Assembly (NCBI GenBank): GCA_017548985.1
Contig: JAFYYW010000036.1
Span: 62,001 to 126,000, forward strand
Source of the DNA: Bacteroidales bacterium
Lineage (GTDB): Bacteria; Bacteroidota; Bacteroidia; Bacteroidales; UBA932
Length of the DNA stretch: 64,000 bases
Reading direction: 5' to 3'
Shown: positions 6,430-15,003 of the stretch, one piece after another
How the letters are laid out: each line of letters opens with the position of its first letter
Numbering within the stretch: the stretch's first letter is position 1
Position numbers and translations under genes: made by a program
Notes under the pieces: generated by a model
Told to the model about the DNA's origin: nothing
Seen by the model: only the letters and a program-made list of their open reading frames with translations
The model's database searches: none

Positions 6430-9333
6430 TTATAATTTATTAAGTTTATACACGACAAATCTTACACCCTCGGAATTGTTCTTGAAACGGAAAGGCTCCA
6501 ACCTTGTCACAGAACGCCCGGCGGGGACAGGAACTCCCTTAATCACCTTACGTTCGAGCACTCTCCCTTTCTCGTTCTGGAGTTCCACGGTCAGATTCAC
6601 TGAACAGGCCCCGTCAAGGTTGAATATGACCGGCCGGATCTCATCTCCCGGACCGTAAACCACATCGACATCATCGCTCGCAGCCCAAAGACGCCCGAAA
6701 GCCATACGATTGGCATGGAAAGCGAGTTTAGGGACATTGAACGGGTCCACAAGCGGTTTCTGGTACGTGAACATATTGGGGCCCGACTCCAGAGAGCACC
6801 AAGAAAAACCGCAGACTCCCAGAAGGGTCTGGACCTTCATGGATTCCCATGCCGAGAAGGCCTGGTACGCCTGGCTGATCCTCCACTCACTTGTCTCCAA
6901 GCGCCTTCCGACATTAGCTTCCTCGTAATTCTTCTCGTAGGAGAACACTTTGTAGAAAGGTTCTTTGCGGCCAAGAGCCCAGTTGGGCTGGGCGATGGAC
7001 TCCTCGTGCTCGAAATTGAAGTAGCAGACATCCTTGGCGTCCAGACACTCTTTAGCCCAGGGACTAGGAATATTCCGCAAATGGCTCCAGTCATTGTCAT
7101 ATCCGGAATACGAGTCCTGGCTTCCTCGGGTGACCATCTTATACGTCAGCCAAGGGTTACGTGGCAGAGGATCCCCTTTGTAATCAATTGTGCCATCGTA
7201 GTTTCCGTAATGGGAATGCTGCCAAAACGATGTCGGGGAGATAAGGCGGCTCGAATCTGTCCCGGCTATGGTGGAGATTATGCTCGTGAAGTAATCACCC
7301 GTATCGCTGAAATCATGTGTCTTGAATCTGTTAGGATGGTTGCTGGCCTCCCACATGGTGATCGAAGGATGGTTGAAAACCGACTTCATATAGACCGGAT
7401 AGTTCTCGATGTCCACGTTCCAGACCTCACCTTCACGAATCCAGCCGGAAGTCTGCCAAATGAGGTAAAGTCCAAGTTGGTCGGCATATTCGGCGTATCT
7501 GGCATCGTTCAGGCCCTCCGGGGTGGAGCCTTCCGCATGTACATGGATTCTCAAGAGGTTGCCAAGAGCCTTGGCCATCAACACATCCTTCATGACCATC
7601 TCGTCGGTGGCGCAACGAATTGTGACCGGTGTGTTCTCGACAGGGAGACGGTAACCGAATATCTGGCCTCCGTTCAGCATCTCCGGCTTGTGATTCACGA
7701 ATAGCTCACCCTTAACTTGCACAATCAGGCGGACTCCGGTTGTAGTGACATAGTCATCAATCGGCTTCCCGGACTCATCCTTGAGAATGACCTCGACCTT
7801 GTAAAGCTTTGGATCATAGGGGAACCAGAGTGCGGGATCGTCCAGCTCAAGGTCGATGTCGACATTATTCTCGACTCTTGGCCTTAACTCGATCTCACGG
7901 GAAATAGAGGCGACCTTGGGTCCTTCCTCGGGGAACCAAGGGAAGTAATTGATTTCCAGGCTTCCTTTCCAAGAGTCTCTGGTCTTGTTGCTCAGAATGA
8001 TCCTATGGTGCTGAAGGGCTTTGGAGCCCTCAAGGGCGACCGTGTGGACCAATGCTCCGGCCAGATGTTCGTGAGTCCCGTTCAAAACCAGTGTCGCCCT
8101 GCCCAATGACCAGCCGAAATTATGGTCCGAGGTGGAGTGGAGCATCGTATTTGTCGAGAAATATGGCTTCACCCTGACCGCGATGACATTCTCCTCACCC
8201 GGCTTGAGATATTCGCTGACATCTATGTTTCTGGGAATCTTGCCATTAAGCACAGCCACCGGTTCTCCGTTGACCCAGACATCTCCAGCGGGGTCGATTG
8301 ACTCAAGCCCGAGATATGCGCGAGTGAACTCACCGATCTTCACCTTAGTCCTAAGATAGTAACTTTCGCCCGCAGACTTTTGTCCGCCAAGAGCTGACGG
8401 TAAGCGGACAATCTCCCAAGTGGAGTCGTTGTACCCTTCATTCTGCCACCCATCCATGGATGGCACCTCATTAAAGTCCTCATCATAAATCATTTCCGAC
8501 CAATACGGAGTACCACGATCATCCAAGTGAGGAACGAAAGCATATAAAGCGATCTTATCGACGGAGGCCTTGCCTTCGGAAGCATCGAGGGCAAAAGAAG
8601 TGATCACCTCGGATCCAGTCACTACCGGCGCGGTCTGCTTGTCCACAGGGACTTCCACCTCATACGATGGAGAATCAAGGTATATCTCCCGTACGGTTTT
8701 CCCTTCCGACGACAGGAATAACCTGCGGTTGGGTAGGTCACCGTATATCTCAAAATCCTTGAGTGGGCCGACTGGGATATCAACGCGGTTGGAAGAGTTC
8801 AGGATAACATGCAGGCCATGAGGGACTTCAGCGAGGGAAACCCTCATCCTGAAACGCCAGTCAAGGGCCGGAATTTCAGGAGAGGCCGACTTCCCGTCAA
8901 GGACGAGACGTCCGTCAGAAATCTTGGCACCAGAGGCTGTCCATTTTGCCCAATTCGCGGCCTGCGAGGCTTCCTTGCCTTTTTTATATCCATAAGCTTT
9001 CCATTCATCAAGACGGATTGTACGCCTTATGGAAGTCAAAGGCTGAGGCTTTATTCCAGCCAGTTTTTCTTCTATGTCTGCTTCCTTGAACAGCGGGGTG
9101 TCAAGCCCGGGATCTCCCCAGAACTTGGAAGCATATGTGGCATAACTATTCAGAAAAGCCAACCGCTGGGCATTGTCAAACACTTCCGTCTCCCCATGAA
9201 GATCGGTAACCCCATCAGCCTTAGGGTCTCTCGAAAAATACCGGGCCTCGAAAGTCGTGACCGGCTGCGCCCTGACAGCTAATAAAGAAAGAGACAGTGA
9301 CAGACAACAGATAAATCCCTTACCACCCATCAT
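6430..9333 (-). CDS. Glycoside hydrolase family 2-like exported enzyme
   Basis: A 967-residue protein with a Sec signal (core CCLSLSLSLLAVRAQ). Order: N-terminal unique region, a galactose-binding-like jelly roll near 280-390 (DGWQNEGYNDSTW, then VNGEPVAVLNG), an Ig-like domain, and a TIM barrel from about 560 (FVNHKPEMLNGGQIFGYRLP, then NLLRIHVHAEGS). This is the domain order of GH2 beta-galactosidase/mannosidase-type enzymes. The usual Asn-Glu acid/base motif after beta-4 reads MWEASNHPN here, so the catalytic Glu may be displaced to WE; a later FNFEHEES block could hold the nucleophile. First gene of a six-gene operon; probably cleaves a host or plant glycan in the periplasm. Confidence 0.72.
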   Translation of the reverse strand: MMGGKGFICCLSLSLSLLAVRAQPVTTFEARYFSRDPKADGVTDLHGETEVFDNAQRLAFLNSYATYASKFWGDPGLDTPLFKEADIEEKLAGIKPQPLTSIRRTIRLDEWKAYGYKKGKEASQAANWAKWTASGAKISDGRLVLDGKSASPEIPALDWRFRMRVSLAEVPHGLHVILNSSNRVDIPVGPLKDFEIYGDLPNRRLFLSSEGKTVREIYLDSPSYEVEVPVDKQTAPVVTGSEVITSFALDASEGKASVDKIALYAFVPHLDDRGTPYWSEMIYDEDFNEVPSMDGWQNEGYNDSTWEIVRLPSALGGQKSAGESYYLRTKVKIGEFTRAYLGLESIDPAGDVWVNGEPVAVLNGKIPRNIDVSEYLKPGEENVIAVRVKPYFSTNTMLHSTSDHNFGWSLGRATLVLNGTHEHLAGALVHTVALEGSKALQHHRIILSNKTRDSWKGSLEINYFPWFPEEGPKVASISREIELRPRVENNVDIDLELDDPALWFPYDPKLYKVEVILKDESGKPIDDYVTTTGVRLIVQVKGELFVNHKPEMLNGGQIFGYRLPVENTPVTIRCATDEMVMKDVLMAKALGNLLRIHVHAEGSTPEGLNDARYAEYADQLGLYLIWQTSGWIREGEVWNVDIENYPVYMKSVFNHPSITMWEASNHPNRFKTHDFSDTGDYFTSIISTIAGTDSSRLISPTSFWQHSHYGNYDGTIDYKGDPLPRNPWLTYKMVTRGSQDSYSGYDNDWSHLRNIPSPWAKECLDAKDVCYFNFEHEESIAQPNWALGRKEPFYKVFSYEKNYEEANVGRRLETSEWRISQAYQAFSAWESMKVQTLLGVCGFSWCSLESGPNMFTYQKPLVDPFNVPKLAFHANRMAFGRLWAASDDVDVVYGPGDEIRPVIFNLDGACSVNLTVELQNEKGRVLERKVIKGVPVPAGRSVTRLEPFRFKNNSEGVRFVVYKLNKL

Positions 9334-9398
9334 GATAGTCGTGATTGTTTATACGCGAATGTACATAATTATCAGCCACATTTCAAGCCAAAAATGCC

Positions 9399-9406
9399 TA
9401 TATTTG
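9399..9406 (+). promoter_or_regulatory. -7 promoter box of the esterase fusion gene
   Basis: A perfect TATATTTG ends 4 bp before the ATG at 9411, the same spacing as at the LolD-like gene, so a near-leaderless transcript is expected. No convincing -33 box is seen. Confidence 0.55.
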
Positions 9407-9410
9407 GGAT

Positions 9411-11294
9411 ATGAAAAGAATCTTTCTGACTCTCGCGGTTTTCGCTTCCGCCTTTCTCTCAGCCCAGGAATATCCAGGTGAGAAATCCTCTTGGGAAGGA
9501 TGTGACAGATATGATTTCCAGGTCGAGGGCAGGGACGCCCTTGTGGTGATTCCGAAAGAAGCAGCCCCAGGTAATCCCTGGATTTGGAGACCCGCCTTTT
9601 TCGGAGCCTTCCCATCTGTGGATCAAGCGCTTCTGAAGGAAGGATGGCATCTCGCCTATTATGATGTGACACATCTTTACGGGAGTCCCAGGGCTGTCAA
9701 ACTGGCCAAATCTTTCTATGACTATGTTGTCCCGGCCTTCAACCTGGACAAGAAAGTCTGTGTCGAAGGTTTCAGCCGCGGAGGTTATTTCGCGTTCGCC
9801 TGGGCGGACGCCTGGCCCGAGACGGTCTCATGCCTTTATGTCGACGCGCCTGTCTGCGACATAACATCATGGCCAAGCCGTAAGCAACCGGAGTTTTGGA
9901 ACGGCTTCCTGGAAGAGTGGGGAGTGAAAGACGAGGAGGTGGACAGTGGTTTCAGGGGCAATGCCCTTAATCATCTCCCGGGAATCGCGAAGGCCGGAAT
10001 CCCGATAATCTCAGTATGCGGAGGAGCGGACGAGGGAGTACCTTATGATGAGAATATGCATAAGGTCAGGGATGCTTACCAGGCTATGGGAGGAGTTGTC
10101 GAGGTGATTGTCAAGCCGGACTGCGGGCATCATCCACACAGCCTTGAGGATCCGGCTCCGGTAGTGGACTTCATCAAGGCCCATACGGATTCGTACACAT
10201 ATTCACAAAAGATCCATATCCGGAGTGGCCTGGACAATTCCATGGAGGCCATGACCGTGCGCAAGAAGGCCACTGTCGCGTTTCTGGGAGGTTCCATCAC
10301 GGAGATGGAAGGCTGGAAGGAAATGGTCAAGGACGATCTCGGGCAGCGCTTCCCGGACACTGAGTTCACCTTTATCGATGCGGGAATATCCTCCCTCGGC
10401 TCAACCCCACACGCTTTCCGGTTCGAAGAAGATGTCCTATCCCATGGCGTGCCGGATCTCCTTTTCGTGGAGGCCGCGGTCAATGATGACACTAATTCCT
10501 TCGGTCCCAAGGAACAGGTACTGGGGATGGAAGGAATTGTCCGTCACGCGCTTAAGGCCAATCCATATATGGACGTCATATTCCTCCACTTCATATACGA
10601 CCCCTTCATTCCTTTGCTGGACAGCGGTGAGATTCCCGATGTCATACTGAATCATGAGAGGGTCGCCAACCATTACCATCTCAACTCAATCGACCTGGCC
10701 TCGGAGGTTTCCGCAAGGATGCGGGCCGGAGAGTTCGACTGGGACACTTTCGGAGGCACCCACCCGGCCCCGTTCGGGCATAAGATCTACGCGGCCGCTA
10801 TCGGGAATCTGTTTGACGCCCTGACCAAACCGGCGGATGAATATTCCAGGACACCTCACTTCATCCCGGAGACTAAGCTTGAGACGGACTGCTACGAGGA
10901 TGGAGGCCTTATTCCCCCGGCTTCCGCGTTGAAAGTCAAAGGGTTCCGCCTTGAAGAAGACTGGGTGCCGACTGACGGCGCCGGAACCCGCAAGCAATAT
11001 GTCCATGTCCCGACGCTGGTCTGCGAGGAAGGAGGGTCCCTCACCTTCGAGTTCCAAGGCAAGGCGGTCGGTTTATATTGCACCTGCGGTCCGAATGCCG
11101 GGATTCTGTCCTACACTATCGACGGGAAGGAATATCCCCTGCTGGACACATTCACCCCCTGGAGCAAAGGCTTGCACATTCCATGGCTGCATATGCTAGC
11201 CGATGGTCTTGCACCTGGCCGACACATCCTCAAGCTCAAGGTTGTGAAGGGCGACCGCTCAGGCTGTTTCATTCGTGACTTTGCGGTCAACTGA
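9411..11294 (+). CDS. Exported alpha/beta hydrolase + SGNH hydrolase fusion
   Basis: A 627-residue protein with a Sec signal ending AFLSAQ. Residues about 25-260 form an alpha/beta hydrolase: nucleophile elbow EGFSRGG (Ser about 122), acidic CGGADEGVP, and catalytic-type His in DCGHHPHS. Residues about 285-470 form an SGNH domain: block I FLGGSITEMEGW, block II Gly in DAGISSLGS, block III AAVNDDTN, block V GGTHPAPFGH. A C-terminal beta-rich tail (about 500-627) looks like an accessory sandwich domain. Two serine-hydrolase domains in one chain suggest sequential removal of different ester groups from one glycan. It is divergent from the GH2 operon and probably serves the same substrate. Confidence 0.75.
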   Translation: MKRIFLTLAVFASAFLSAQEYPGEKSSWEGCDRYDFQVEGRDALVVIPKEAAPGNPWIWRPAFFGAFPSVDQALLKEGWHLAYYDVTHLYGSPRAVKLAKSFYDYVVPAFNLDKKVCVEGFSRGGYFAFAWADAWPETVSCLYVDAPVCDITSWPSRKQPEFWNGFLEEWGVKDEEVDSGFRGNALNHLPGIAKAGIPIISVCGGADEGVPYDENMHKVRDAYQAMGGVVEVIVKPDCGHHPHSLEDPAPVVDFIKAHTDSYTYSQKIHIRSGLDNSMEAMTVRKKATVAFLGGSITEMEGWKEMVKDDLGQRFPDTEFTFIDAGISSLGSTPHAFRFEEDVLSHGVPDLLFVEAAVNDDTNSFGPKEQVLGMEGIVRHALKANPYMDVIFLHFIYDPFIPLLDSGEIPDVILNHERVANHYHLNSIDLASEVSARMRAGEFDWDTFGGTHPAPFGHKIYAAAIGNLFDALTKPADEYSRTPHFIPETKLETDCYEDGGLIPPASALKVKGFRLEEDWVPTDGAGTRKQYVHVPTLVCEEGGSLTFEFQGKAVGLYCTCGPNAGILSYTIDGKEYPLLDTFTPWSKGLHIPWLHMLADGLAPGRHILKLKVVKGDRSGCFIRDFAVN

Positions 11295-11315
11295 CACTCT
11301 TCCGGGAGGTATTCG

Positions 11316-11347
11316 TTTGGTAATCCGGGAATTGCTTCATATCTTTA
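11316..11347 (+). promoter_or_regulatory. Promoter of the Big_2 lipoprotein pair
   Basis: TTTG at 11316-11319 and TATCTTTA at 11340-11347 are separated by 20 bp, matching the Bacteroidetes consensus with one mismatch; the ATG at 11374 leaves a leader of about 20 nt. Confidence 0.6.
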
Positions 11348-11373
11348 TTGACTGAACGACTAAAGACGGGAAT

Positions 11374-13245
11374 ATGAGAAAGACTATTTCTAAAGTGGCC
11401 ACTGCCATTGCGGTTGCCGTATTGTCATCGGCGATCATCATCAGTTGCGGGCCCGAGGAACAACCCGGCGGCAATAACGGAGGAGGAAACGATGATGTAC
11501 CTGCGACTCCCTCCACAATCGCTGTTACGGGAGTTTCACTTAACAAGAGCTCACTCAGCCTGGAAGAGGGAGGATCGGAATCACTTGTAGCGACTGTCGC
11601 CCCTTCCAATGCCACAAATAAATCCGTCAATTGGACTTCATCCGCACCTGGAGTGGCTACCGTCGACGGAAACGGAAAGGTAACAGCTGTCAAGGCAGGC
11701 TCAGCCACCATAACCGTAACCACATCAGATGGTTCCAAGACATCTAAGTGCGAGGTGAAGGTCTCAGCGAAGATAATCGAGGTGGAAAGTATTGTGGTCA
11801 CCCCGGAGACAGCGGAAATTTTTGAGGGCGAGACAGTGACACTTTCGGCAACGATATCTCCGGAAAATGCGTCCGACAAAAGCTTCACCTGGGTAAGCCG
11901 CTCTCAGGATATCGCGGTCGTGGACAACAAGGGAGTGGTCACTGGCGTCTCGAATGGCTTCGTGTATATCGACGCGAAGGCCGGGAACGGGACAACGGGA
12001 ACTTGCGGTATTCATGTCAAAAAAGATTTGAGGCTCAAGGGAATCGCCCTCTCAAAAAGCGAGTTGGAGGTTACTATGGGCAAAACGGAGCAACTTGAGG
12101 TTGTGTTCACTCCGGCTGATGCGGAGAACAAGAACGTCACCTGGGAAAGTTCCGATAATGCCGTGGCAACAGTATCTTCCACTGGCGAGGTTTTGGGGCT
12201 GGACGTTGGCGAGGCTACCATTACCGCCACATCGGAGGAAGGAGGATTCAAGGCCACTTGTAAGGTCAAGGTACTCGCGGTCTTAAAGCCTGGTGTCTAT
12301 TGGGTGCAGAATAGATACCTGTATCGCGACGGAGAGGATCTTAATACTCCTGTGGCGTTCGGTGTCAGTATCGACCCTGCCGGGGACATGTATTATTGCT
12401 CCATGCACCGGACTAATGTGAGTAACACCTGGCATATATTCTGGAATGGAGTACCATATTTAAGATTCGACGAGAATTGCAACGGGACTTATTCAACCTC
12501 AGGTGGAGGATATTACTTCATCCCTGACTACAACACTGACCATTCTGTCTTGCGGACATGGAAGATAGATCCCAAGGCCGGTGAAATCAAGGACATAGAG
12601 GTGTATCGCGGTCCAGCTCATTCATTCTGGATCAATGACATGGCAGCCGATTCGAAGGGCAACCTTTATCTAGCGGGATACATAGAAAACATCCCCGATT
12701 ATTATACCGCCACGCTATGGAAAATTGATTCGAACGATAATGTCACAAAGACATCCCTCTCCAGTGGCACCTCAAAGAGCGTTGAGTCTGTCGATGCTGT
12801 GGCTTTGAACAAGAACGGCGACGTTTTCTGCCTTGTGTGGGACGGGTCATATGGCTACGACGGGTATTGTTACCTTTACCTTTACAAGAACGGCAAGAAG
12901 CAATATCTCGTCACAAGCAAATGCAGCAGGCAATACACACAGTGTTGCGACATGGCTGTCCTTGGCAACGATGTCTATATCCTCGTGAATGAGTATAATG
13001 GCCAGAACACATCGAATGAAAAGACCTTTAAGAATCAGGTGTATAAGAACAAGAGCGCCTTATACGATCTGAAGCACGGTGTGAATGTGTACTCCATGGA
13101 TATAGCGGTCACCTCTAAAGGGGATGTCTATTGTTCCGGATTTCAGAGTTCCGGTAAAACCCAGTATTATATATGGAAGAACGGAAAAGTCCTTTACACT
13201 CCTTCAGAAATAATTTTCTCAAATAGCCTTGCCATCCTGGAATAA
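11374..13245 (+). CDS. Lipoprotein with three Big_2 domains and a propeller-like C-terminal domain (paralog 1)
   Basis: A 623-residue surface lipoprotein candidate: signal and lipobox IIISC (Cys about 25), a short Gly/Asn linker, then three bacterial Ig-like group 2 domains (about 48-130, 137-217 and 220-305), each with the VTGVSLNKSSLSL / WTSSAPGVATVD / KVTAVKAGSATITV signature pattern. Residues 310-623 carry repeated short motifs (WINDMAADSKGNLYLAG, KNGDVFCLVWDG, SKGDVYCSGFQS) of a likely beta-propeller. It may bind a carbohydrate or partner at the cell surface; the function is unknown. The neighbouring gene is a close paralog with one Ig domain fewer. Confidence 0.75.
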   Translation: MRKTISKVATAIAVAVLSSAIIISCGPEEQPGGNNGGGNDDVPATPSTIAVTGVSLNKSSLSLEEGGSESLVATVAPSNATNKSVNWTSSAPGVATVDGNGKVTAVKAGSATITVTTSDGSKTSKCEVKVSAKIIEVESIVVTPETAEIFEGETVTLSATISPENASDKSFTWVSRSQDIAVVDNKGVVTGVSNGFVYIDAKAGNGTTGTCGIHVKKDLRLKGIALSKSELEVTMGKTEQLEVVFTPADAENKNVTWESSDNAVATVSSTGEVLGLDVGEATITATSEEGGFKATCKVKVLAVLKPGVYWVQNRYLYRDGEDLNTPVAFGVSIDPAGDMYYCSMHRTNVSNTWHIFWNGVPYLRFDENCNGTYSTSGGGYYFIPDYNTDHSVLRTWKIDPKAGEIKDIEVYRGPAHSFWINDMAADSKGNLYLAGYIENIPDYYTATLWKIDSNDNVTKTSLSSGTSKSVESVDAVALNKNGDVFCLVWDGSYGYDGYCYLYLYKNGKKQYLVTSKCSRQYTQCCDMAVLGNDVYILVNEYNGQNTSNEKTFKNQVYKNKSALYDLKHGVNVYSMDIAVTSKGDVYCSGFQSSGKTQYYIWKNGKVLYTPSEIIFSNSLAILE

Positions 13246-13257
13246 ATTATTGAACAT

Positions 13258-14808
13258 ATGAAAAAGACTATTTTTAAAGTTGCCGCGGCAATTGTTGTAG
13301 CCGTTTTATCCTCGGCTATCCTTATCAGTTGCGACCCTGAAAAAGGGGACAAGACCATAGCGGTGAGTGGAGTATCTATCAATAAGACCTCCATTAACCT
13401 GGCGGAAGGTGATTCAGAGACCCTGACCGCCACTCTCTCTCCCGCGGAAGCGACAAACAAGAGCGTCAGCTGGAGTTCCTCCGACACTCAGGTGGCGACC
13501 GTTGACGGAAGCGGCAAAGTGATCGCCCAGAAAGCCGGATCGGCGACCATAACCGTCACCACGTCAGATGGTTCCAAGACAGCCACCTGCTCGGTGACAG
13601 TCAAGGCCATCGCTTTGACCAAGATTGAGATCTCGCCATCCGAGACAGAGGTGATCATAGGAAAGAAAGTGAATCTCTCAGTGAAATACACCCCTGAGAA
13701 CGCTTCCAACAAAGATGTGAAATGGAGTAGTTCCGACGCCTCTGTCGCGAAAGTATCCGATAGCGGTGTCGTTGAGGGAGTGAAGGAAGGAAGCGCCACT
13801 ATCACGGCCACTTCAGCTGAAGGCGGAATCAAGGCCACCTGCAAGGTCACGGTCACGATGATCACCAAATCAGGAGTCTATTGGACCCAGGAAGACAAAC
13901 TGATCAGGAACGGTCTGAGCATGGATGTCAACACCCCTTTCAACGGCTGCATAGACCTTGATCGGAATATTTATTATTACTCTAATGGAGTTACCTATGT
14001 GAACGGAGAGCCTGTATACCAATATAGCTGCGACAGGGCACGCGGGGATGTAACCGCTGCCGGAGGAGGCTTTTTCTTCATTTCTAACCCGGACGAGAAC
14101 AGGACTTCTTTTTCGGTCTTGAAGATAGATACGAAAAAGAAGAGCACCATTGAGGTGTCCGTTTACAAGGGGAGCAGAAAGAATGAGGTCTGGATAAATG
14201 ACATGGCCGCGGACTCCAAGGGCAACCTGTATATAGCGGGAAATATCACAAGGAAAGACAACGTGGACATCGCCACATTATGGAAAGTGGACACTGAGAA
14301 CAAGGTAACCTCCACGTCTTATTCCGACGGGACTGGTATCGCCGGAGGACCTACAGTTGACGCTGTCGCCGTGAACAAGAACGGAGACGTGTTCTGCCTT
14401 GTCTATGAGGGAACTTTTGGTTCCGGAGGCTATTATAAGGAGTTACTCTACAAGAACGGCAAGAAGCAATACCAGATCACCGAGAACTGCAGCAGGGCTT
14501 CGTCACAAAGCTGCGACCTGGCAGTCAACGGCAACGACGTTTATATGTCGATTTGTGAGAAAGACGGCTCAGGAGGGGAAAAAACGATAATCCAGGTGTA
14601 CAAGAACAAGACAGCGAAATACACTCTCAAGAAAGGTGATGGTAGATATATGTCCGGAGACATATTCGTGACCTCAAAGGGAGATGTCTATTGCGTCGGG
14701 CATACCGGATCGGGAAGCACTACTGAAACGACCATCTGGAAGAACGATACTTCACTTTACACCATAAAGAAGTATCTTATTCCCCACTGCATGTTCGTCA
14801 AGGAATAA
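13258..14808 (+). CDS. Lipoprotein with two Big_2 domains and a propeller-like C-terminal domain (paralog 2)
   Basis: A 516-residue lipoprotein (lipobox ILISC), 12 bp after paralog 1 and clearly its tandem duplicate: the signal peptides, Ig domains and the C-terminal motifs (WINDMAADSKGNLYIAG, NKNGDVFCLV, SKGDVYCVG) line up along their length. It has two Big_2 domains (about 35-115 and 118-200) instead of three, and no Gly/Asn linker. Both genes probably share the promoter at 11316. The role is unknown, with surface adhesion or ligand binding the plausible options. It ends before the strong inverted repeat at 14922-14967. Confidence 0.75.
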   Translation: MKKTIFKVAAAIVVAVLSSAILISCDPEKGDKTIAVSGVSINKTSINLAEGDSETLTATLSPAEATNKSVSWSSSDTQVATVDGSGKVIAQKAGSATITVTTSDGSKTATCSVTVKAIALTKIEISPSETEVIIGKKVNLSVKYTPENASNKDVKWSSSDASVAKVSDSGVVEGVKEGSATITATSAEGGIKATCKVTVTMITKSGVYWTQEDKLIRNGLSMDVNTPFNGCIDLDRNIYYYSNGVTYVNGEPVYQYSCDRARGDVTAAGGGFFFISNPDENRTSFSVLKIDTKKKSTIEVSVYKGSRKNEVWINDMAADSKGNLYIAGNITRKDNVDIATLWKVDTENKVTSTSYSDGTGIAGGPTVDAVAVNKNGDVFCLVYEGTFGSGGYYKELLYKNGKKQYQITENCSRASSQSCDLAVNGNDVYMSICEKDGSGGEKTIIQVYKNKTAKYTLKKGDGRYMSGDIFVTSKGDVYCVGHTGSGSTTETTIWKNDTSLYTIKKYLIPHCMFVKE

Positions 14809-14921
14809 GCGGTAGTTGTTCCGCTTACCTTTATTCCCGGGAAAGGGACCTCAGAATCAGCAGGTCAAAACCGCGGCACAACAGAGAAGCGGGAGACACT
14901 TTAGCATTGACAATCAGCTGA

Positions 14922-14967
14922 TTAAGCGATATGCCACCTCTTAAACAAGAGATGGCATATCGCTTAA
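14922..14967. terminator. Long inverted repeat, probable bidirectional terminator
   Basis: A 21-bp stem (TTAAGCGATATGCCACCTCTT and its inverse, one mismatch) with an AAAC loop lies between the convergent ends of the Big_2 pair (14808) and malate dehydrogenase (15004). No long T-run follows on either strand, so termination is inferred mainly from position and stem strength. Confidence 0.6.
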
Positions 14968-15003
14968 GTTATTGATATTCAGAGGACATCTGTCTCCGAA
15001 TTA

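Noticed and set aside
11337..11888. Ser/Val/Thr-rich minus-strand frames opposite the Big_2 genes
   Set aside because: They mirror the repetitive Ig-domain codons; no start context or domain.
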